NCBI RefSeq assembly: GCF_000835495.1
Contig: NW_015622542.1
Location: forward strand, 890,485 to 954,484
DNA: 64,000 nt
Reading direction: 5' to 3'
Source of the DNA: Cladophialophora immunda
Lineage: Eukaryota > Ascomycota > Eurotiomycetes > Chaetothyriales > Herpotrichiellaceae
The notes beneath the pieces were generated by a model. That model did no database searches, had not been told where the DNA came from, and saw only the letters and a list, made by a program, of their open reading frames with translations. Below are positions 23,399-32,783 of the stretch, one piece after another; the first letter of the stretch is position 1; each line of letters opens with the position of its first letter. The translations under genes were made by a program, and so were the position numbers.

Positions 23399-23812
23399 CT
23401 AGCGCTTGATCGTAGCGTGGTAGATGTCGGTCTCTGGAGAGCGTTTGGCAGTTGCATGATAGATGTCGGTCTCTGGGGAACGCTTGATTGTAGCATGGTA
23501 GATATCGGTCTCAGGCTCGGGCGAGCGCTTGATCGTGGCGTGGTAGATGTCGGTCTCGGGAGAGCGCTTCGCTGTCGCGTGGTAGATGTCGGTCTCTGGA
23601 GAACGCTTGATCGTAGCGTGGTAGATGTCCGTTTCACGCTTCGCGGCTCCCATCAACGCCGCAGTGCGAGCCTCTGATACTGTCGTCAGCATGGTCATCC
23701 GCCATCAGCTTCCAAAACACTCACTCAAAGCGTCGATCGCAGGGGCGGTCGGCAAGGCTGAGGCCGATGCCGCAAGCAGCGTAAGGAGAGAAGTCACTTG
23801 CAAGAACTTCAT
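23399..23812 (-). CDS. Secreted Kex2-type repeat precursor, candidate RiPP (dikaritin class)
   Basis: The ATG at 23812 starts exon 1 (23812-23725), and exon 2 runs 23673-23399 after a 51-nt intron with donor GTGAGT. An in-frame alternative acceptor 6 nt earlier would add two residues. The product is 120 residues. Residues 1-19 (MKFLQVTSLLTLLAASASA) form a textbook signal peptide with an ASA cleavage site, followed by a short leader ending in GAAKR. The rest is six repeats containing TDIYHAT, then I or A, each followed by Lys-Arg. The stop codon comes directly after the last KR. This is the layout of UstA/PhomA-type precursors, which Kex2 cuts in the Golgi before peptidases and UstY enzymes trim and cyclise the core. 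A UstYa gene is next door on the same strand. The core sequence is not one I recognise. A non-RiPP Kex2-processed secreted peptide (pheromone- or hydrophobin-like repellent type) is the main alternative. Confidence 0.9.
23402..23635 (-). repeat. Six tandem core-peptide units
   Basis: 234 nt encode six units of 11, 13, 13, 15, 13 and 13 residues, all ending in Lys-Arg. Units 2, 3, 5 and 6 begin SPE, unit 4 begins SPEPE, and unit 1 begins directly with E after the leader KR. The residue before KR runs I, A, I, I, A, I. Codons for the shared residues differ between units (for example CAC/CAT, GCT/GCG/GCC/GCA, ACG/ACA/ACT). Confidence 0.97.
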
Positions 23813-23900
23813 GTTTGCTGACGATGTGGTTCCAAACGCGACCGGTGAGATTGAAAGGAGAAGATTAAAAGTCAGGAGGCATCGAAGAGAGATTCGTCGT

Positions 23901-23907
23901 ATATATA
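23901..23907 (-). promoter_or_regulatory. TATA element of the peptide precursor gene
   Basis: TATATA-type core about 90 bp upstream of the precursor ATG on the minus strand. A canonical TATA box suits a strongly inducible small secreted-peptide gene. Confidence 0.55.
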
Positions 23908-23910
23908 CTC

Positions 23911-24486
23911 TCAGCACCCGCCACCGTTGACGGAAAGCCTGACGGGCTTGGTGTCTTTCAGAGAGGACCATCGTCGATGGTTCGTCAGATCCACTCCGTC
24001 AGCCTGGAGAGCGCCTGGGCTGTAGGCTATGACGAAGTTCATCCTTTGAATGCTCCCCTGCCCATGGCAGAGTGTCATCGCGCCGTACATTCGGGCGACA
24101 GCATTAGCTCGACGGTGTAAGTCCAGGTGGGCCGACCAAGCTGAGTTCTTTGTGACACCCATCCGCGAGAGGGCTGCATATGCTCTGGAGAGAGCCGGAT
24201 CATGGATGCTGAGCAGAGTGCGAAGAGATTCCGAGGCAAACGTCGACTTCATGCGTCCATGCCTGGGAGCAGCACCGAGTGCTTGCCGATTGCGGTCAAG
24301 TTGAATCCAAGAGGCCATGTCGTCTGAGGTTGAAAACGTACGGCCGAAGTCAAAAGGGCTCTTTGCGCCAATGAAACCCGCGGTTTCACGCTCTATTCCA
24401 TAACCATCAGCCAGGGAGTGGGACGTTCTGGAATAGCGCCACTGCGCAAGTACTCGGATGACATGGCATTGGGTGACCTCGGCAAT
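23911..24486 (-). other. Unassigned open frame upstream of the precursor
   Basis: A minus-strand frame is open for 191 codons, ending about 100 bp before the precursor ATG. It starts right after an intron-like acceptor (CTGCTAG) with a branch-point-like TGCTGAT. The first ATG is at 24318. The translation has normal protein character (for example RETAGFIGAKSPFDFGRTF and SLRTLLSIHDPALSRAYAAL), so it may be the last exon of a gene or of a decayed one. I do not recognise a family and cannot build a complete start-to-stop model, so I leave it as an open frame rather than a gene. Confidence 0.3.
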
Positions 24487-25740
24487 CTAGCAGGTATGAT
24501 CAGCAGAAACGAACGTCGCTAAGGTCGGTCGCACAGGGCTTGCTTCTCCACACAGAATGTAAGCAAAGAGGCTGCCTCCCCCTGGTGGATGGCACAAAAA
24601 GACCGGAGTCGCTCCAAGTCGATCACAGAATGGCGGGCGCAAAGGTCTATCCAAGATAGGCTAGCTGGATGCACTCTGGCGCTATGGTCTGTACATTGCA
24701 TCAGCTCACGCAGTTGAGAAGACCTGTTGTCTGTCGGATGTGGACCTCGTTCACGATTCTAGACCTCTAACGCTGTGTCACCTCGGTTGAGCTCCAAGTT
24801 GGCGCCACCGAGACTCAGTACACGGTCTGCGTGGGACTTGAGGTGGCGACGAGCTCGACAAGGTCTCGATGAGGGCACACAGCCTAGTTTCCTCTATATT
24901 CACAGTCAAGGTCGGCTCACAGTTTTGAAGATTCGAGTATCCTGTGATGCCGTTTGTAACCCATTCTGCCCCCAATGCGTCTCCACCAAAAGGATTCAAG
25001 GCAGCTCCAACGAAATCAAGGCCATTGGGCCAAGCTCAGACAACAGCTTATGCATCGAATCAACCATGACGGATCAAAGAAGCCACTAGGCAAGCGAGAA
25101 AATGTATTGGATGTGGTATTATGTAGAAGTATCTGCGAATATAGCTCTATGTCGTGTGAGAAAAGGGGCCACAGCCCTTTCCGTGACACGCTAGGCCGCG
25201 CTGGGAAGGACCAGAGGCGTCGGGCCCCCGGCCACTCCCGAGGTCTTGTCCACCGGGTATATACGGGGATGTGACTGTATTAGGAAAAAGGGCACGCGAA
25301 AGCCGAGCGAGCAGGGCGGTGTAAGGCGTCGTCGAGATGTTCTTTCGACTGCCGACGTAGTCTGTTGTCGCTCAGAGCTCCTTTGGGGGTGTGGTTATGC
25401 AGCGATATCTCGTCCTACCTCGCTATCTCGCTCCTGAAAGCCCTTGTGAACAGCCTGGTGGTTGCAGAGAAGACCTCCTCGGCGCGGATACCCGCATTGA
25501 GGGCCTGAAAACGCCTCCACAAAGGATTCTTGGGGCCGTGAGCATTCCAAAACGGCGAGGATGTGCGAAGCTGACCTGTCACCGGCGCGCCGACGAGATC
25601 CATAGCGGTGGAGACGCAGGACAGCAAGCAGCAATGCGGGAATCCGGTTCAGCAGGTCGACTCGTACATATGGACTCCTCGCCCAATATTAGCTTATCAC
25701 CCATTCCCTCAGAACCATGGTCGCTACCAGCTGACCGATC
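24487..25740. other. Intergenic or decayed coding region
   Basis: On the minus strand between about 25068 and 24500, fragments with coding character occur in different frames. One is an ATG at 25068 (MVDSMHKLLSELGP) that stops after 23 codons. Another is a frame reading NPFGGDALGAEWVTNGITGY. They do not join into one protein by convincing splicing. A TATA-like GTATATAC lies near 25256-25263. This could be an unspliced gene I cannot resolve or a pseudogene. Confidence 0.35.
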
Positions 25741-26775
25741 ATGAGCAGACATTCCCGGATCGTGCTCTTCCTCGCCCTGGTCCTGGTCGACTTCATTTGC
25801 TGCTCAGCAAGCCCCACCTCCCGATGCTGGCTTGACTACTCCCAGATTCCTTACACCGCACTCCCGCGCGACCTGGAGTTGGACTATGGGACTACAGCGA
25901 GAGAACTTGGTTCTGGCACATCGGGCTCTGTGCTTCTGCTTCTGCGGCACGCCGACAATGCGACGGTAGCGGTCAAGCGGTTCCACAACGCCGCCGAAGA
26001 TGAAGATCGACATGACCTTTTGACTCAAAGAATCAAGCTTGAGTATCATCTCGGAACTCTCCTGAACGGCCATCCTGGCATCTCAGAGTCTTTTGACCTC
26101 CTCCTGGAAGAAGGTTCCTTGACCTGGTTTCTGGTGACGGAGTTCTGTCCCCGGAGCCTGGCAAAGGAGCATCGATCAATCGGCGCGCAGTCGCTCACAG
26201 AGATATTCCGCAGCGTTGTCGAAGCCGTCGAGCATATGCATGCTCTGGGCATCGCACATGGAGATCTCAAGCTAGAGAACGTCCTTTTGACGGCCGACGG
26301 ACGACCCAAGCTGATCGACTTTGGTGCCGCCACCTTCTCCGGCTGTCCCACAGAAACCCCAGGCTCGGCAGACGCGGTCAACGTCGTCCCTGGAGACTAC
26401 GGCACCACGGCTTACATGCCGCCTGACGTCTTCACGCAGCTCGAGTTCGACAAGGCGAAAGCCGATGTGTGGGCCCTCGGGGTTTTGTTCTTTGCCATGA
26501 TGACGGGATCGGTTCCATGGTCGTCTGCTTCAATCGACGACCCCCGCTACCAAGCCTACGTGACACCGCAGCCCCTCGATGACGGGTTCAGCTCACACCA
26601 TTGTCCTAACTGGGACAAATCAACGGTTCGATTTCACACTTGTTCCACTGGAGCCATGCACCTCCTACAACGACTGCCGGCTAACGCAAGGGACATGGTT
26701 GCCTCGATGCTAGTGCCTGAACCACAGGATCGGCCGTCTGTCCAGACTTTATTGGCGTCTTTGTCCCAGAGATAA
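25741..26775 (+). CDS. Protein kinase with signal-peptide-like N terminus
   Basis: A single-exon frame of 344 residues from an ATG preceded by an in-frame stop 9 bp upstream. Residues 1-24 (basic SRHSR, then IVLFLALVLVDFICC, then SASP) look like a signal peptide or membrane anchor. A complete Ser/Thr kinase domain follows: glycine loop LGSGTSGSV, VAVKR with Lys79, HGDLKLENV with Asp175 (HGD instead of HRD), DFGAA at 193-195, a PPDV replacement of APE, and the KADVWALGVLFFAMMTGSVPW block. The catalytic residues are all present, so it should be active. The overall style is that of the fungal Hal4/Npr group. If the N terminus is real, the kinase would act in the secretory pathway. An upstream exon ending at an AG near 25749 is an alternative start model. 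It converges with the kinase-like gene at 27542-28780. Confidence 0.82.
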   Translation: MSRHSRIVLFLALVLVDFICCSASPTSRCWLDYSQIPYTALPRDLELDYGTTARELGSGTSGSVLLLLRHADNATVAVKRFHNAAEDEDRHDLLTQRIKLEYHLGTLLNGHPGISESFDLLLEEGSLTWFLVTEFCPRSLAKEHRSIGAQSLTEIFRSVVEAVEHMHALGIAHGDLKLENVLLTADGRPKLIDFGAATFSGCPTETPGSADAVNVVPGDYGTTAYMPPDVFTQLEFDKAKADVWALGVLFFAMMTGSVPWSSASIDDPRYQAYVTPQPLDDGFSSHHCPNWDKSTVRFHTCSTGAMHLLQRLPANARDMVASMLVPEPQDRPSVQTLLASLSQR

Positions 26776-27541
26776 AGATCTTTGGGTTGCACTCGGCAAC
26801 CGTGGACACGAGGACGTTGAACTACGGGTGTAGTAACGGTGAAGTAGCAATGGCATATTTGTCAAGTACTGGTCCAAAAACCGTCCACATGAGCGAAACG
26901 GTGCTTATGGCATCTCAAGGGACTGATAGTAGCACACGCTGCATAATGATTCGCTCCTATATCCGACACAGAGCCACCCGCCCATTCGTTCTCGGACGCG
27001 GTGGCAACAAGCATTTTGGGCCACTACAAGCATTTTCTAGACTGCGGAGGCAGGACCCGCAGTGAGAGTCAAGGTCTATGCCCTGGTACGGTAGCAAAAG
27101 AGCCATGGCTGGATACATGTGGAGTCCTCGCGTGATTCCCTTTCCAGAGGCAGAGTTTGGATACAGCCGGATGGCCGAGGAGGGAGGCTGTAATGCATTC
27201 AGCAGTTCATGTTGAGGCATTTGGACCTGCTTTTGAGGACTTGTTTCTAGTTCTCCGACTCTTTCGTGCTGCCTCAACATTTACGGATCACTCTCAAGCG
27301 AACCGAAAACCAAGGCTTGAATATTCTTGAATCTTAGCATATTGACGCTGCCCCCTCCCCCGAAAAATTTACCATTTCATCTGAGTGTGTCTGACCTTCT
27401 GACCATCCTTCACTTGAGACACGTCTTCTGGGGCTGACTAGAAATCGCCAGAGCCACAGCTTCCCAGATTGCCATCCCTGCCTGCACGCGAGTATGTTTT
27501 GCCTGCTTAGGAGCGGCATCCACCGACCCTTCTCGTACCGA
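26776..27541. other. Intergenic between convergent kinase and kinase-like genes
   Basis: 3' flanks of two converging genes. No gene is seen. Confidence 0.5.
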
Positions 27542-28780
27542 TCAGAATTGAAATACCTTCTCTAGAGCGGTCCAGTCCATGGCTTTCTCTTCCTCGAATT
27601 TCAGATCGTCGAATGCTTCCTGCTCCGGAGAGGGATGTACTGTGCAGCCTCCTTCCAGCATCAACCAAGCGTCTGCGTCTTTGAGCTCCATTCCGGGAAC
27701 GCTGTCGGACTTGTCGGCACCGCCAATGTTCGCAATGTAAACGGTATGTTGGTTGATCAAGTACCATGGTCTCGGATCAGACCGACCCCCGACGGTGATG
27801 CGGTGAGCATGCAGATGTCGGATCCCGGCCGCAATTTGCTCTTTCCACTTCTCTTTATACTCCGAGAGGTCGGTTGTCTGCTCCGGGTGGTTGAAGAGCT
27901 TCGTCACATCTGCCAGGGACTTCGCACCTGACACATAGGTCAAGACGATCCCCGCGCAACGCGGCTGGTCGTCTGCTTGCCTGGCTTGTCCATCGCCTGA
28001 CGCCGAAGGCAGAGAACTTTCTCCTGGCTCTGCATTGGCGTGGCTGATGACAATGCCCCGTAGCTTTGGAATATTAACTGCTTCGGCTGACCCAGCGGGC
28101 AAGACCTCAGTCGACTCCGAATGCAACCGTGAGTACGCGTTGATGATGTCGAGGGAGTTGTTGGTGATCCGCCCGGTGTTGACATGCCTCGCCGCGTTAT
28201 TGCAAGGCCGGAAGTAAAAGACATCCCCGTTCGGCGCGCGGACATTGTGTGGCGGGCGGCGCCAGTTCTTTTCTTGGCCGAGGACGAGAAGTTCTTCTGC
28301 CTGGTACTGGGGGACATTCGTAGGCAGTAAGCTGATTTCCGAGAACTTGAACAGACTGTGTTCGTAGGACGGCCGATCCACCGGTCCACTGGTGATTTCC
28401 GGCACGACCTCCGCCGTCTGGTCGTCGGCGACCAGCTTCAACTCATAGCTCGGCGTGTGCAGGTAGTCGTGCAAGGTGACCCATTGATGGGAGCTGGGGG
28501 CCAAGGTTGCCAGCAAGGGCAAGCAGGGCGTGATGACACAATCACACAACGACTCCCATCGGCGAACCCAACTCTTGGTTCTATCGTGCACATCCACCGG
28601 CTTGATCAGCTCGAGCCACGTCTCGGAGAAAGAGGTCCCGGAGACATCTTCGCTCGAGACGTGGACTTTGAAGCGGACGCCGTTGCGGTAGAAGAGCGTC
28701 CACGACTTGCCCGTTTTGTCGTCGTGCATGCCATAGCGCACAATGTGGGGGATGGAGTCGAAGTAGCGGACGGTCGACAT
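27542..28780 (-). CDS. Kinase-like protein with degenerate catalytic motifs
   Basis: From the ATG at 28780 (MSTVRYFDSIPHIVRYG) the single-exon product is 412 residues. The N-terminal half is a fungal-specific region (FYRNGVRFKVHVSS, WVTLHDYLHTPSYELKLV). The C-terminal part is laid out like a kinase C-lobe: GIVLTYVSGAKSLADV, then KEQIAAGIRHLHAHRITVGG where HRD is replaced by HRI, then a YIANIGG segment where DFG is expected. No catalytic Asp is visible at either position, so it is probably a pseudokinase. The same frame is open to an ATG at 28996, adding a hydrophobic segment. I chose 28780 because a TATA element at 29001-29010 would place transcription start downstream of 28996. Confidence 0.75.
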   Translation of the reverse strand: MSTVRYFDSIPHIVRYGMHDDKTGKSWTLFYRNGVRFKVHVSSEDVSGTSFSETWLELIKPVDVHDRTKSWVRRWESLCDCVITPCLPLLATLAPSSHQWVTLHDYLHTPSYELKLVADDQTAEVVPEITSGPVDRPSYEHSLFKFSEISLLPTNVPQYQAEELLVLGQEKNWRRPPHNVRAPNGDVFYFRPCNNAARHVNTGRITNNSLDIINAYSRLHSESTEVLPAGSAEAVNIPKLRGIVISHANAEPGESSLPSASGDGQARQADDQPRCAGIVLTYVSGAKSLADVTKLFNHPEQTTDLSEYKEKWKEQIAAGIRHLHAHRITVGGRSDPRPWYLINQHTVYIANIGGADKSDSVPGMELKDADAWLMLEGGCTVHPSPEQEAFDDLKFEEEKAMDWTALEKVFQF

Positions 28781-29408
28781 GGCGAAATGTCCAGATAGAT
28801 AAGAGATACGCGTTCTGGGTGTTGGCGCCGCGTACCTGAAAAGGACGACAACCAGAAGGGAATAATAGAAAACACAAGTATATACGAGGAAAAGCGGGAC
28901 GACGCTGCCACGAATACTCGCTACAAAATTAGGCACCAGCGCGTCTCCACATGACAACCATGGCGCAGCTCCACCACATCCGTCGATATGGAACATTGCC
29001 GCTTTTATAGGGCAATGAGGGTTATGAGGTCAATAGGAGGGGGATCCTCAATCGATTCCGGGTACCTTTTTGACGTAGACCTCGACTATTTGATCATCGT
29101 CTGAATCATCTGGAGGCCCGTTCGACTGTGTCTTCGTCGCCTTGGTCATCGCACCAGGTGAACATGATTTGTTTCATTTAACCATTCTGGTGTCTTAGCT
29201 GTACGGCATACGATTCTCCGCACTGTATGTGTGTCGCCTGGAGTACAGCAGTCTTATCTTTGGCATCGTCGTGGCATGCGACATGGTCAAGATTATTGTG
29301 ATCATACTGGCTTTGAAAGGGAGGTGGCTTTTGTGACAGCTTTCCATATTTCGTGCTGTTGACCGGCGCGGCAGCACCTTCCACCTGTAACTTCTGCCAG
29401 GAATGGCA
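28781..29408. other. Promoter of kinase-like gene and 3' flank of SDR
   Basis: Contains the TATA element at 29001-29010 and an in-frame extension of the kinase-like gene (28781-28996) that I consider 5' leader. No separate gene is seen. Confidence 0.5.
29001..29010 (-). promoter_or_regulatory. TATA box of the kinase-like gene
   Basis: CTATAAAAGC on the minus strand. Transcription would begin roughly 30 bp further on, between the two candidate ATGs, supporting the start at 28780. Confidence 0.5.
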
Positions 29409-30440
29409 CTACAGAACAAGGCGCACTTTTAACTTGTCACCCTCCTCTATCTCTTTCTGCCTCGAAAGCAGCTCCTCCATGTCCCACGTACAGCTTAGAT
29501 ACCTCCCGGCGAGCCATTCCCGTCTTTCGCAAGTGAGAAAGGCGATAGTGTCCCCGGCCAATGACGGACTGTCCGTAAAAGCTGAAACGAGGTCAACATC
29601 CCAAATGATCTTGCAATACTGGTTGTGGGCGACTCACTCGCGTGTGTTTGTTTAGGCATTGCTTCGGCCAGCTGCGTCATGACCCCGCCAGGATGCACCG
29701 AGAAAGCGATCAGTCCCTGTTTCCTCTGTTCCACCAGTAGAAACTCGGTGAACTTCAAGGCGGCGAATTTGGAGGTCCCATATGCACTCGCCTCGGGGCG
29801 GAGGTTGTGCGCTGCCACAGAGTTGACATTGACAAGTGTCTTCAGGCCGTCCGGCGTCGAAGTCAAGAGGGGTGTAAAATATTTGCACATGAGGAAGATT
29901 CCTCTTAAATTGACTTCAAACGTCTTCCACCACGAATCGTTGTTGGCTTCCACTATGGGCAGTGCCGGTGTCATGAACCCGGCGTTGTTCACCAAGACGT
30001 CCAGCCTGGGTGAAGACTCGTGCACTTTGGCGGCTGCGGCTGCAACTGACGCATCATCCGTCACGTCCAAATGGAGCAGGAGAACTGTGGGAGGAGGTCT
30101 TCCGTATTTCTTCGCGGCATTTTCGATCTCAATGTTGACAGGAGGATCCCCAAAGCCGTCAGGACATCCTAGCCCAATGAAAGACGCCCCAGATTGAGCA
30201 AATGATATGGCAATCGCTTTCCCGATCCCACGATTGCCTCCAGAAACGAAAACAGCCCTTCCCGTATGATTCGATTTGGCTCTGGAATCAATGAAAGGGT
30301 ACGTGTCGTTGTGGATCGTCTGAGTGAAGTTTGCACCTATTCGTGGTCACCAGTCTATTCGTCGCCGACGGCATCTTATCTTGCAAAGGACCTGTGGCCA
30401 ACTCACCATTTGGAGGCGCGAAAGGTGGGTACGCTGCCAT
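29409..30440 (-). CDS. Short-chain dehydrogenase/reductase (classical SDR)
   Basis: Exons 30440-30407, 30336-29638 and 29581-29409 join in frame to 301 residues, normal for fungal classical SDRs. The tiny first exon encodes MAAYPPFAPPN. The joint restores the fungal SDR lead-in GANFTQTIHNDTYPFID. The cofactor loop is VSGGNRGIG (TGxxxGxG class), NNAG is at LVNNAGF, the catalytic Ser is in NVNSVAAHN, and Tyr/Lys in YGTSK. The C-terminal exon supplies SLAGDTIAFLTCERREWLAG and TWDMEEL, as in fungal relatives, so no segment is missing. The substrate is unknown. It oxidises or reduces an alcohol/ketone with NAD(P)(H), probably in the cytosol. It sits between the kinase-like gene and a Zn2Cys6 regulator. 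Confidence 0.93.
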
Positions 30441-31296
30441 ATCGGGGAGGAAGAGCAACTGCAGGGATACTGATACACTTCGACGAAGCGATGTGGTTGG
30501 ATCCAATTAGCTCCAGGGTAGACCAGATGCGATCGAATACTGGCTCCTGCAAGGGCCTTTATTGTTCTTATCCCTCTTCGGATTTTCCCAGCTGGCAAAT
30601 AAACCCCGTTGACTAGTTACATGCCGAGCACGGGAGTGTCGTAAATACGATTATCTCAGGCTGTTTAAGTTTGGAACCAAGAGGCAGAATCACGAGATTG
30701 CCGAAGTGCCGGTGGAAAGTGACTGAAGCCCCAAGAAAACGGCGGGATAAGTATCAATCAAACCATAGGATATATTACTTTGTCCCATAGCTGGTCAAAC
30801 ACTGCGTCCAGAGGCCTGCCCGGCAGGGCTGAGATTCGAAAGCTGCCGTAATGCTTGATAGCGCTACCTAGGGCTTTTTCTTGAGAGATGGAGACATGGC
30901 CAGCAGTTGCATTGGACCGAACTCGCGCCATACGTTGTCATAAGACCAGAAATCGAAGCCTCGAGGGGAATAGTGTGTCTGTTGAAGTCCTTTTCGATTC
31001 AACGCTGAGGAGAACAGGAGCTTAGGATGATAGACAATGGCTGGAGCCTAGAACGCGGCCGATGGAGCCATCGTCTATCATCCTGGGCTAGCCATAGGCG
31101 AGCAATTGGGCGAGATCGACACCAATTATACGTGGCGCCGTTCTTGCGGAAGCATGTTCCATGGATCTTGGGGAATGCCCCGGCACGCCTGGAACCAGCG
31201 GAAGACCTCCGGTCATCTTACGCCTAATAAGTACAAACCGACAGCGTGTCCAACTGCCACCGTCCATAACAATTCGAAAGATTTCTGCGAAAAGCA
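30441..31296. other. Divergent promoter region, SDR and Zn2Cys6 gene
   Basis: The SDR and the regulator at 31297 start away from each other. The 856 bp hold both promoters. I see no gene and no obvious palindromic operator. Confidence 0.5.
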
Positions 31297-32783
31297 ATGG
31301 TTGGCATCCCAGGGAAGTCACAAGGTTGTAATACCTGCAGACGAAGGAAGGTCAGAGTAAGTACGAGCTCGCTCTGTCGCCTGCAGCCTTCTAAACCGAT
31401 TAGTGTGACCTCCAAAAGCCGCTGTGTCGAAGATGTATCTCATCGCACAGACAGTGCGAAGGCTATGAAAGATACCCGGTCTTCATCAACCGGGGCCAGA
31501 CAGGCCTCCAGAGACGACGACGCCTAGAGGAAGCCAGGTCCACGCCGCCACAGCCTGCCCTACAGAATCAAAACACTATTGTCTTCTCCACGCCCTCCCC
31601 TTCGCAGGTCAACGAAGATCAACTTATATCCTCTTTCTGGGAAGGTTACTCCACTGTTTCACCTCAGTACTCTAGAACGAGGGAACCCGCTTGGCTGTAT
31701 CATTCGATCAATATCTCAGCATCTATAACTCCGTTGAGACTAGCTCTTCTTTCTCTCGCATATACCCGAACGGGCAGACTCCAAAACAACCAAACACTGA
31801 TTCGGAAAGGGCAAGAAATCTACGGTCGAGTTCTTCGATTGACGCAAAATGCTCTGTACGATCCACAGCTGATGCGTCATGATGAACTACTTGCAGCGGC
31901 TCGATGCATGGTCCTGTATGAAGCTTTTGAGTCGACGTCCGAGGACATGGCTGCCTGGCAAAGCCATATCATTGGTATAGCCCGAATTATGCAGCTTCGA
32001 GGCCCTGACCACCACCGTGACCCTTTGCCCAAATCCATCCTCGAATCTATGCGTTACAACGCCATGATAGTCTGTCTCGTCAAGAGGGAATCGTCCTTTT
32101 TCGGCAACCCGGATTGGTTGATGCAGCCCTGGGCCGACACATCCAAAGATCTTGATCAAAGGCTTTACGACTATGGCTTTACGCTATCTAATCTCTTCCA
32201 GAGGGGTGAAGCGGCTTACCATCGTTCGGATCGAACAGAGATCCTTCGCATCCTGGAACGGATCAGAAATAGCTATCTGGGCATGACAACTCTCAACGAG
32301 GAACTGCTGGCCGTGCAAACAGAAGACTACCCCGTGAACGAGCATGCCCTGAATGAACTACACGTCGGAGAAACGACTTTTGCCATTACTTCAGCAATTC
32401 TCCTTGCCCTCGATCTGTCATTTTCCATTTATGCGGCGGCACTGATTGCGAAGTGTCCGGACGACTTTTTCACCGAACACCAGGATCTGCTTGCAGAAAT
32501 TTCTTCGCACACGGACGAGTCACGCAGACGGGACTTGTCAAAGCAGGTCCTCTGGCTTCTTCAACATTCTCTACAGACCCGATTCGAGTATTCGCGACCC
32601 AGAATCATCTTCCCACTGAACGTGGTGAGGTGGGAGCTAAGGGCAATCCCTGAGTACAAGGTCCAAGTACAAGCGCTGTTTGAAACCATTGCTTCGGGAA
32701 ATCAGGTTCGCATTGCCCGCAGTGTGCAGAATGCTGGCTGCTCGACCATGCCTAGCATTATCTCGAAGGAGAGTGAAAGCTGA
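31297..32783 (+). CDS. Zn2Cys6 transcription factor
   Basis: Exons 31297-31356 and 31404-32783 give 479 residues. The 47-nt intron splits the zinc cluster, a common feature in ascomycetes. Exon 1 encodes GCNTCRRRKVR, and exon 2 continues CDLQKPLCRRC and CEGY, giving all six cysteines. The rest is the helical fungal-specific transcription factor region (Fungal_trans_2/DUF3468 type), with LRLALLSLAYTRTGRLQNN and CMVLYEAFESTSEDMAAWQS. It binds DNA in the nucleus. Its position, divergent from the SDR and beside RTA1 and MDR genes, makes it a candidate pathway-specific regulator, which is inference. Confidence 0.92.

Noticed and set aside
23350..23637. 95-codon minus-strand frame rich in Arg/Ser/Thr across the repeats
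   Set aside because: Out-of-frame reading of the precursor repeats; only the frame following the signal peptide gives the KR-bounded peptide.
28781..28996. N-terminal membrane extension of the kinase-like protein
   Set aside because: A TATA box at 29001-29010 would put transcription start inside this stretch, so the ATG at 28996 is probably not transcribed.
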